A stretch of 64,000 nt of DNA, from contig CM051459.1 in the NCBI GenBank assembly GCA_028095005.1, positions 133,945,657 to 134,009,656 on the forward strand, written 5' to 3'. This document shows positions 54,237-64,000 of this stretch, piece by piece. This DNA is from Rhynchospora pubera (lineage: Eukaryota > Streptophyta > Magnoliopsida > Poales > Cyperaceae). Position 1 is the first letter of the stretch. The number at the start of each line of letters is the position of its first letter. The notes under the pieces were generated by a model. The model was not told where the DNA came from and ran no database searches. It saw only the letters and a list, made by a program, of their open reading frames with translations. Both the position numbers and the translations under genes were made by a program.

Positions 54237-57005
54237 ATGGCGACTGCTCTACACAGCGTAACCTCTCCACCAAGGAGGTTGAGGTACTTACCTTCTCTCG
54301 CCAGGTCCGTTTCTTCGAAGAACAAGCCACTCCTCCTCCCTCTTCTCCGACGACGAGGCGGAGGCGTGGTGGCGCTAGTCGCCGCCGACGACACTGATGT
54401 GATTCCCGTACAGAGCGCTGATTCCACTGACCAACAAGACGGAGGTGTGCTCTCAGTCATGGCGGCTCATATGGAGGAGCAACTGGAGGAGGTGCAGATG
54501 ATCCAAGGAGGGATCATTATCAACGAAGGAGGTTCGACTAGTACCAGCGCCACTGCTACCCAACAGCTTGGTCTAGCTGGAGGAGGTGGATTCAGTGCTT
54601 CTGGCTCTGGGTCGACGATTGGAGGAGGTGAGGAGATGGGGAAGATGGTTGATCGAGCAATCAATGCTGCTATTGTGCTTGCTGCTGGTACTTTTGCAGT
54701 TACCAAGCTTCTCACAATTGATCATGATTATTGGCATGTAAGCGTTTTGTTTCCGTTTCTTGTTTAATTTTTGGGTTTAAATCAACTGGAAAGACCTGTA
54801 ATTGAATATGAAGTTCCAATTTTTGATTAATTATTAATTAAGAGATAAAAAAATTGGGGGTGTTGATTCCATGATAGAGTTATATACGGGTCGGGTCGGG
54901 TTCAGTCACGTCCTGTTTACTGTTTGTTTTCCTATTTTTAAGCATATTTAATATCTATGATTGACCTTTGTATATGGAGTTTGATAAGTATAAGAAAATA
55001 TGCATTTAGCAATTTATCATGACCCATACATGCAGAATGATGTAAAATAATAATAATAATAATGCTGACGCTACCCAACCATATATAGGACCTTTCTTTG
55101 GTGAAAACATCAATTGATCATGAAAGCATACATCTACTGGTTAATATTTGCTGATAGTATCTTTAGTCATTCCAATTCTGGCAAAAGATAATAGACACAG
55201 GGTCTTTCTCTGGTATGATTGAGAAAATTTGTAATTTCAGGGGTGGACAATATTTGAGATTGTGAAATATGCACCTCTACACAACTGGAATGCATACGAA
55301 GAAGCCCTGAAAGCGAATCCTGTTCTTGCCAAAATGATGATAAGCGGAATTGTCTACTCGCTTGGTGACTGGATTGCACAGGTTTAATTCTATTATATTC
55401 TTTTGATTGAATTATTTTCGTCAATCCATTCGAATTGATTAATACATCGAGATAATATTTAATTTTTATTGAGCAGTGCTATGAAGGAAAACCTCTATTT
55501 GACTTTGACCGTGCTAGAATGTTTCGATCTGGCCTCGTTGGATTTACGCTTCATGGCTCTCTTTCTCATTACTACTATTACATCTGTGAGGTATCACATG
55601 CAACAACAAATTTATTCTAAATTTTCTCACTGGTAGGCTAGATGGCTAAGTCAATGTATGATGGGTTTTAAAATTGTATTTCTGGTCAATTAAAAGAGTT
55701 CTCTGACACAAGTTGGAGTCTAACAGATTTATTTGACTTTCTAATAGCATTGCAATTTAGTTTTGTCAAATTAGTTTTGATTTTATGGTTTTCCATATTG
55801 TTTCAATGGCCATTTAGCATTGTCCCCAAATAAGCAAATTATATTAAAATGAGTAGTGAAATGTTGAAGTATTATTTATATGTTTAGTTAATTTTATTGG
55901 TAACAGTTTGGCAAATAGTATGATAGGTTGACTGTGTTGACCAAACCACTTAAGAGTCATCATCTATAGTAACTACCTATGCGCCTAATCAAAGTAAAAA
56001 AAAATATCATGGGTTAATTGAAGCAAAACAGGCCCAGGACAGCATATTTTATAAGTTTTTGTTTCGAGTTATGTATAATTAGTTTTTATATGGATGTACA
56101 GGCGCTATTTCCTTTTGACGACTGGTGGGTGGTCCCTGCCAAAGTAGCATTTGATCAGACAATATGGTCTGCAATATGGAACAGCATTTATTACTTGGTC
56201 TTGGGATTACTTCGCTTGGAATCACCTCTCACAACTTTCTCTGAACTAAAAGCCACCTTCTGGCCTATGCTTACTGTACGAACTTAATACTTTAATTGAC
56301 ATGCTTGTTAGTTATTTTGTAATATTCCATGCATATAGCTTTCATATAGCCAGTAATAAAATGCTGGATTTGGGAGTTGTGGGGGGGGGGGGTGGGGGGG
56401 GGGGGGTGTTGGTTGGTAAAGTTGAGCTTTGTTTTTAGTTTTCATTGCATTACATGAATTTGTTTTATTGGCACACATGTAAGCTGGGGATTTTGTATTG
56501 GCACACATGGCATCATTCTATTGTTTTTAATTTTCATTGCATTACATGAATTTGTTTTATTTATCTTCTTCTTGAAACAAAGTTTTCTCTATCTAATCAA
56601 TTCAGGCTGGTTGGAAGCTGTGGCCATTTGCGCATCTTATCACTTATGGTGTTATCCCTGTCGAGCAGAGACTGTTGTGGGTTGACTGTGTTGAGCTGGT
56701 TTGGGTCACCATTCTCTCCACGTAAGCACGCTCTTCTTCCAACAATCTAAACAAAGCCAGCAACAACTATAATAAGTTAAAATCTCTGTAACTATATATG
56801 ATGGTCGAAATGTCTCCACTTTGTTTTCAGGTACTCCAATGAGAAGTCTGAGGCAAGAAACTCAGATGTACCATCTTCGACATCTCCCAAGGTATCGGTT
56901 CATATATATGATATCTTTTTTTTTTAGAAAAAAAACTGAAAGAACAAAGTACAATTCTTCCATCTCCTAATTTTCTCTAATAAATCTATTCAGGAGTTGA
57001 ATTAA
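54237..57005 (+). CDS. Mpv17/PMP22-family membrane protein, predicted plastid-targeted, 7 exons
   Basis: Exons: 54237-54737, 55241-55381, 55477-55590, 56102-56275, 56606-56721, 56831-56891, 56994-57005. GT-AG throughout; the frame totals 1119 nt (372 residues). Residues 1 to about 45 are rich in S, R, L and A without acids, a chloroplast transit-peptide profile. A Gly/Ser/Thr-rich spacer follows, then the family core: WNAYEEALKANPVLAKMMISGIVYSLGDWIAQ, FDFDRARMFRSGLVGF, HYYYYICEALFPFDDWW, KVAFDQTIWSAIWN and the C-terminal signature AGWKLWPFAHLITYGVIPVEQRLLWVDCVELVWVTILS. Relatives are small multi-span proteins of peroxisome, mitochondrion or plastid membranes, proposed to form channels or tune metabolite levels. 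The exact substrate is unknown. Poly(A) signal candidate AATAAA at 57222-57227. Confidence 0.93.
56381..56406 (+). repeat. G-run in Mpv17 intron 4
   Basis: Twelve G, a T, then thirteen G. Can fold as a G-quadruplex in the transcript or on the coding strand; also a likely length-polymorphic site and sequencing-error hotspot. Confidence 0.8.
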
Positions 57006-58407
57006 GATGGGTTGATCATCTCCTTGACTATTTGGAACCGTGCATTGTAGTTAGTTCAGTTCTATGCTTTTTCCCAAGGAAAAGCAAAAAAAAAAAAAAA
57101 AGAAAAAGAAAAAGGTGGGCTGGTCTGCTGTACTAAAATAGTTGTATAAAATTTTGCACTTTTTTTTTTCCAGCTTGTGTACATTCCAATTGTCAACGAC
57201 TGTCATTGACAAATAGTTCATAATAAACATGAGTCGGTGCTTATTTTTCATTTCAATGTTTTAATGCCTTCTATTGATTTAATAATATTAACCAACGAAC
57301 TTCCTCGTCATGTATGACAACAGAATTACTACTTGACTAAAGGATATGACAACGAACTTCCCGTGACGGAGCAATAGAAGTGATTGCTACCATTTTGATT
57401 AAAACTTCCAATGAAAATTTATTTTTGTATGGAGTTCAAATGCCATTATTCCTTATGAAAATGGCCCATTTAACCACAAAATATAAAAAATATTGGATTG
57501 GAAAAAAAATTAGTGGTGACATTGCGCCGCCTTTAGATCCGTCGCTGTCAACATCACAGATATGTTTTTAATTAATTTTAAATCATGTACCAAATGTAGT
57601 GCAAGTAAAAATAAATTAACAAATCACTTTTATTATTGATGTTCGAACGATATCTAAATGAATTCATTATACACCAATATTTAGATACAGTCGTTCTTGA
57701 ATAGTTAACATGGATGAACATTATTTTGCAATTATGGTCTACAATGTTAGTGAATTTTGGGAGGAATATAAATCTTTTTAGGAAGGGTTTGAGCAACACA
57801 ATTTATTGATTGATAAGATTGCATTATTGCAATATAGTTTATCCTTTTGTTTGAGATTATGATGAGAAATATAAAATCCAGCGACACCAACGGCTTACGT
57901 ATGTTCTTATTTTCATGTTGTCCATCAAAATAAAAGGTAAAATGTTATTCAACATCACATTTAGGAAATGACATAGATTATACTTTCCATTTTACTTTAT
58001 AGTTTTTTTTTAGATTAGACATTCTATAAAAAATAAAAACACAATAAAGATAAGAAAAGTTTAAAACACTTTGAATGTCCTCATTTCATTAATTTAGCAT
58101 TTCAAAATACAGCAAACCAGCAATTTACATCTCAAATAATAGCAATCAGCAATTCTAATCCGTGATACTTATTTTATTTTTCCTGTGTTCATCTAAAGAC
58201 CAAATTAGAAGCGCACTTTACAAAAAAACAATTACAAAATTGAACAATCTATTTGACATTCATGTGCTAATCCTGAATGAATACAATGCTTGCTTTATAT
58301 TTCCTGTCTACGCTACAACAAATGTTTCACATCCAGCAAAATGGATACATGATCTTATGAAGTTGAGCTCAAAAACTTCATAAGTAATCATGCTGAAGCA
58401 CCTACTA
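57006..58407. other. Intergenic region between convergent Mpv17 and NHL genes
   Basis: Holds both 3' UTRs and AT-rich DNA. A GACGGAGC...GATCCGTCGCTG pair (about 57364-57547) hints at a decayed hAT element but has no clear target duplication. No gene seen. Confidence 0.4.
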
Positions 58408-61400
58408 TCATAAAGAAACATTTATGCTTATGCTTGAATCGGTGGAAACAATCTCCTTATTTGTGTCGGCAGCTGGGTGGTCATCACACTCCAACTTTAT
58501 TCTAACGTGCACCGGGCAAGTAAACACTAAATCCCGTAAATCCTCACAGTTATCAAAAAAGGATTCAATTTCCTCTGGTTGAGAAGTTGAACACACGTCT
58601 AAGATTAGTCTTGAACCATTCAATTTTTGCTCTTCATGATTTTCACATGCATTATTGATCGATAGATACAAGACAGCAGTAACAACCACCTGAGCAACAA
58701 TAAAAGAATAAACCATGGATCTGTAAAAATAAAGGCAAAAGTAAAATACATAGACGTTCTTTTGCAGACAGCACAGGCTTTTAAACTGATGAAACAAAAC
58801 ATTAAACTATGTCGACACTTATTACCCTATTTTGTATGAGACTTTTTAACTAAGAAATAATTAAATAGAATAATTTCAGCAGGTATCCATAATGCATGGG
58901 AGCTATATGATTGGGAAATATCAAGGTGCGATCTGCATGCTTCGATATTGATTAAATGGTAGCAGCAGACAAGGATTCAATCAAACACCACGGGCTTCTC
59001 AGTTGGGTGCTTATACAAAAAAATGGGACACTAAGTCACATTTTTCAACCTCACCTTTTATTAATCACTTGGTGTTGTTTGCAAGAGGACCTAAGAATGC
59101 TATTTTGTATTTACTGCCAATATTCAAGGACTTTTTGGAAATGCTTGAAAAAGTTGGGTCAAGTTGAAAAAAAGGCATAATGTACCTCGCATGTCCCAGG
59201 ACTTGTTCTGACAGCACAATCAAAGTGGGCTTTCCTTTTGTCTATAGTATTCTCTGCAATTACTTCTGTCTTGTTGATGGCATTTTCATCCTGGACTTCT
59301 GTAAATGCAAGATTATCCAACTCATCAAACCACTGCTGTGCCACACCAACCTAAACAAAAAATTGAACAAAAAATGAAAAAAAGGAAAAAAAAAATGGAG
59401 TATTCAACAGTTGTGCTATTAATTTTAATAGGCCGAAACCAAATAGTAAATTACATATATTATTCTTCAGATTCATGTATTTCAAAATTTGCATATGTTT
59501 GGTTTTAGATTTTTTAAATGAACTCTTGGAATTTGCAGACAACAATATTTTCTGCTCAATATGTAATGCACTCCAGTAGATTTTTTTGCACAATAATGTC
59601 TCACATCACTCTTGGAATATTTTCACACATATTGTTCTCACTCAATTAAGATTATATTTGACAACATCTGTCAGTTTAGGTTATAATGCTCAGCAGCCAG
59701 ATTTGAAATACAATATTGTGATTTGTTTTGCTCATAACAACTCTAGGATCAAGAGTATTATGCATGTTATGACTTCACTGCAATTCAGTTTTGAGTAATA
59801 GAAATTTGAAATTGTCATAAAGCATCATATCCTCTCTCTCTCTCTCTCTCTACCTCTCTAAATCTCTCCCTGCACTTCTATCATAGTTTCTGAATTGCAT
59901 TTCTTGTTCAACAGAATCTCTGTTGGCCTCGTGTGTGTTAACTTGGTCCCTGAAGTTGATTTATCACTCAAGTCTTTCAATTTAGGATCGAGGATGGAAA
60001 AATCATGTACATATTTTTTAACACCGACCTGCTTAATTAAATCAACTGACAACAGAATCCCTCGAGTAAGCATTTCTTATATAATTTTTTCAGAATTAAT
60101 AATGAAAAGCATAATGAAATAATTTTAAAATAGCAGGTACCACATTTGATTTATTGTAGCAAACTTATGATCTGGAGCAGGTAGCATGAGATTTTTTTCT
60201 CTAGATAAACCAAATCACTCAAATAATTTCTCATAATCAATGCTTGCACAATGTTGACATGACAGCAATGAATTTTCAATCTAATGAAATGTTAAAAAGG
60301 ATGCAAAAGGTTTACATGAAGGAGCAATTTACATCCTTAATTTAAACTTCAGCAATCAAAAAATAGTAATTGCTAAAACTTCAAGTACCATTTGTATAAT
60401 ATACTCCAAAAATAAAGTAAAAAGGTAATTATCGTACCTTTTCAGGGTTAGTGATTTGACCTTGACCTTGTAACAACAAAGAAATCTCTGAACCAGACCC
60501 TCTAACTTGGCGCCATATAGAGTTCTCATCTAGAAGCGACAATAGTTCGGTACCACTTGGTACATCTACAAACACTCTTATATCACAACGACCTGTTGAC
60601 AAGTCAGATCAAAATCAATTACCAAACTGGTAATATTTAAAGAAAAAGAATGATATGAGAGCAGAAGTGTACATAAAACAACTTCTATTTTGTTAATAAC
60701 AAGAAGAAGAGTAATATAGTGGAATACCAGGGAGCAATTTTACATGGTGGACATGCTCTCTAGTTTTTTCAATTGAGCTGCTGCAAATGATTATAACAAT
60801 AAAAATAATAACAAGCTGTTAATATTTACTTATTTAGCAACAACCAGAGTATGAACTTGCAAAACTTTAAAAAATATTAGTTAAGTTATAAAATAAAGCT
60901 TCCAAAGTAGTTGGGCCAATTCGAAGGTAAAAATTGTTAATTTGGACATGTTTAAAATATATTCCGATTTAAACCAAATTATAAGAATCTTTCTCCTTTT
61001 TCTTTCAAAAGCTAAATAAAATGATGTGAAGACCTCATTTGAAGGATAAATTAGAGCCTAACCTGGTAGAAACTCTCTCAAGGGGGCAAATAAGCCAGTT
61101 TGGCAAGCCCAGTACCCCAAAATTTGAAAAGCGAAGACATGACATAGATTTTGACTCCAGATTGTACTTGATAACCCTTTGGCCATCTTTACAATGATAA
61201 TAGAAAAAAAAAAGGGAAACAGGTTAGCCAACAATTTTCATCAAAGTCCTAGACATATGTTCAAAACATAATTTGTCAATTAGTCAGAAAACATTTCAAT
61301 CTAGAATCCATTTTTAAAGCAGATCACTGTGCTCTTTTCTGAACTTGGGCTTAATCCGGGGTTTTTCATTTTTTGGTGTTTCTTGTATGCTTTATTTCTT

Positions 61401-63029
61401 TTATTCTATTTCCTATTCCTTGATTAATGAATATCATGTGCTGCATGGAAATAGCTAACCTGTGTCGGCGAAGATAGCATGCTTATCAACACTTGCAATG
61501 GAAGAAATTTGGGAAAGTGCATATTTGCCTTTCCTGATAGTTAAATTTGCACATGTGTCCTTAAGAAGAGACATTCGTTCTTTTATTGCATTGTCGCACA
61601 AATTGATAATGTTTGGGCTACCTTGCAAACAATAAGGATTCTTTTAGCAATTTATTAAGTTGAGAAATACACAATTAACCATAAGTTCAAATAATAAAGA
61701 CCTCTTATAGATTCTCTTATTGAACCATCATCAGCACCAACAACCCATGCAATCTCAAAACTGCATACACACAGATGCCATTATCATGATATATTCCTAA
61801 TAGAAAATATAAAATGTATCAGAAAGGAAACTTTTTTTAAAGGGATGGTGAAACTAAAAGTGTACCTACGATCTATGACTAAAAGGTTACCATCCTCGAT
61901 CTCCATAACATGCTTTGGAGATTCAAATGCAGAGGAATCAAGTTCCTGAAATGACAGAGGTACTTCTTTTGCAAATCCAAGCTTGCCTAACATCCAATTC
62001 CATATGCCAGATGATCTTTTCACATATGGAGGATGAATTGTCTCCACCAGCCTCTTTTCTAAATCAGCCCGTCTAAGTGCATGGTTCTATTGAAAGCATG
62101 AAAACAAATGAGAAAATCAGTACCACAGTCAAAAAGCACAGATTTTTATGTTGCTCTTATCGTAACAGAACTTCAGTGCTACCTCTGAATCAACAAAATA
62201 AAGGCAATCAGTTGCATCAAAATAGTATGATGCAGTGGGACATGACAACTTGGAATATTCAAATTCACCGTCTTCAAATCCAGAAGAAGAACCGCCTATC
62301 TGAAATTTTAAATTTTAGTCAGTTTTCCAAATTTGACATGATTGAATTTTCAAGAAAAATAGAATATAAGTAGGGGAAGAAATTGTACTTACACAATCTA
62401 AAATCTTGCCATCGACATCAGTAATTAGGATTCGATTATGACAACTGTCAGAAATAAATATGCGGCTTCCATTTTCATCCACAGATACACATTCTACACA
62501 TAATACAAATGCAATAATGATAAATAATTAAAAAAAAACAAATTTAATTATCCTACTTCAATTGGAAACCAGATCGATACCTGGACAACAAAGAAGGAAA
62601 TGTCTAACAGAATGTTTTCGAAATGAAGAATCCCCTGAAGATGCGGATGTTGGGTCTTGAGTTACATTACTCCTGGTAGCATCTAAATCAAAATGAGAAG
62701 CCTCCTCTTCTCTTTCAGTCCTACAAAGAAGCTTTTGCAATATAAATTCGTTACAGAAAACCTCAAACGCACAGACTATTCATTTGCAATTAGAAATTGG
62801 TAACCAATAATCCAGAGATAGAGAGTGCGCAATGTGCATACCGATCGAAACTTGCGGGGGTGGAAGAGAAGAAAGCCTCGGTTTCGAGCTTTCTGAAAAC
62901 AAAGGCGCGAGGAGTTACTCCAGTTAACAATGCATCGTCACCACGAGAATTCGAGCATAGAAGCGAAGAAGCTTGACGAGGAATCCGCGTTTCTCTGAAG
63001 AAACCTCGTCGGAGAAGAGATCTCCACAT
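58408..63029 (-). CDS. NHL-repeat (beta-propeller) protein, predicted organelle-targeted, 12 exons
   Basis: Exons (minus): 63029-62842, 62720-62581, 62493-62393, 62299-62183, 62086-61866, 61760-61702, 61621-61460, 61186-61063, 60780-60728, 60592-60438, 59350-59186, 58689-58408. GT-AG; 1767 nt, 588 residues. The start MWRSLLRRGFFRETR gives an Arg-rich, acid-poor leader of mitochondrial/plastid type; an in-frame upstream Met exists but is less likely. NHL-like blades follow (VDENGSRIFISDSCHNRILITDVDGKILDC; ATDCLYFVDSE; HVMEIEDGNLLVIDRR; SIASVDKHAIFADTG). The C-terminal half (for example CDIRVFVDVPSGTELLSLLDENSIWRQVRGSG) has no recognised catalytic motif. NHL propellers usually mediate protein or RNA contacts. 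A similar Arabidopsis gene may be the embryo-defective NHL gene EMB1974; I cannot confirm this without a search. The 3' end faces the Mpv17 gene. Confidence 0.8.
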
Positions 63030-64000
63030 GGCGAGACAAAGGAGGAGGGGATGGAGGGTTTTAGGTTTGAAGTCTTCTCTGGAGAAACACAATTACTAGT
63101 GTGGACTGAAGAAGATTAGTTTAGCAGGCTTTTTTTTTTGAATTGGGCTGGATTGAATAAGTAGTCCAAATATTTAGGCCCATTAATTCAATGCAGGAAT
63201 GGAAAAGGTGGCACTGGTAACTGGTTGCATTGCAAAACTAGATTGCTCAGTGCTCTTCTTATTGTAAGATAATTTGTTTGCTTTTTCATTTCTCAATACA
63301 ATTGGCCAATTGGGACAAATGGAATGAGGACATATATCCCTTTCTTCATTGTGATAATCTTGTTCCTTATACTATTATTATTGGAAAAGTTGCATTTCAA
63401 ATTATTCAAACTGAGAGCAATGAATAGTAGATCATCTCACATATAAAATCAGGCAAACATCATCAGAAAAAGAGAAACAATAGAGTTACTTTATGCCGGT
63501 TGTTTCAACCACAAAGATTACTAGCCAAACTGCTACATTCCAACTGATCAATACTGAAACCCCAAACGTAAATTAATTATACATAAATAATCATATAATA
63601 CAAAGACCGATGCCAAATCCCCTGGAACTGACATTATTTACATCACAGAACAATCATTTGTCTGATAGTGCTGTCATGAGAGAGAGGTTCAATTTTTCTG
63701 TTTTTCCTCCTCCTGCTTTCTTTCTTTTGAAACGAGTCTCAAAAGGCCACCAGTTTCAATTTAAGGAAAACAAAAGTTCTTCTTTTTTTTTTTAGAAAGG
63801 CCAGGCAGTGGCTGTCTAGTGAAAGGAAAACAAAAGAGTTCTTTCATCATATCTTCTTCTGATAATAAAACAAGATAATATAACAAAACCCTCTGACTCT
63901 AATCTTAGATCATATTAACTGAACAAATTCCAAATTCCAAACAGATGGTCAAAGGTTCATCTAAAAATTCAGTGTTGCTGTCTGCTCTGCACACCTAATT
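63030..64000. other. Upstream region of the NHL gene to the window edge
   Basis: AT-rich; no ORF with a recognisable domain, no RNA gene and no bounded element seen. The NHL promoter should lie here. Confidence 0.45.

Noticed and set aside
57364..57547. Possible hAT element from a GACGGAGC / GATCCGTCGC pair
   Set aside because: End similarity is short and no 8-bp target duplication could be found.
59858..60073. 71-codon minus ORF between NHL exons 10 and 11
   Set aside because: Joining it would break the NHL reading frame; exon 10 (ending 60438) joins exon 11 (starting 59350) in phase without it.

Overview
This is nuclear DNA from a flowering plant. It is AT-rich, its genes have many short introns with GT-AG borders, and the gene families are plant ones (NPH3, SCAMP, katanin p80/KTN80, Mpv17/PMP22, an NHL protein). 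Roughly half of the window is transposable elements, several nested in one another. No CRISPR array, operon or convincing tRNA/rRNA gene was seen. The species cannot be named from the sequence alone.

Layout. 1-384: last exon of an NPH3-type gene (+), followed by a tandemly duplicated 3' UTR. 2868-5785: a 13-exon SCAMP gene (-). 8418-24624: a 16-exon katanin p80 gene (-). Its last intron is 10.7 kb because it holds a 5'-truncated RTE-type LINE (8822-19137, 18-bp target duplication), which is itself split by a very young, gag-protease-only Athila-like LTR retrotransposon (9204-17883). 25846-28535: a Mutator-like element with long inverted ends and a second element nested inside it. 28583-32687: small DNA elements (foldback, Tourist-like, hAT). 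33836-34723: an intronless gene for a lipid-anchor-type protein starting MGCCCSKK. 36620-50655: a 14-kb Sirevirus-like Ty1/copia element (-) with decayed gag and pol, an intact extra ORF and a probable solo LTR inside. 50776-53370: a MITE, a hairpin and an old tandem duplication. 54237-57005: a 7-exon Mpv17/PMP22 gene (+). 58408-63029: a 12-exon NHL-repeat gene (-).

The host genes look like unlinked housekeeping functions: blue-light/auxin signalling scaffold, post-Golgi trafficking, microtubule severing, organelle membrane, and an organelle-targeted beta-propeller candidate. I see no pathway joining them.

The strongest unusual signals are these. (1) Three foldback elements at 6985, 28583 and 32478 share a conserved inner stem and loop but have unrelated outer arms. 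In each element the outer arms are themselves palindromes, and each element is flanked by an 11-13 bp target duplication. (2) The Athila-like element is studded with a short palindrome (GTTCGGWCCGAAC) in its LTRs, its non-coding interior and its gag ORF, where the palindrome is read in three different frames. (3) The unrelated Sirevirus carries its own array of palindrome pairs (GTTGnnnAACGCT-n4-AGCGTTGnnnAAC) restricted to non-coding parts. Exon coordinates were derived by hand from splice signals and reading-frame continuity.
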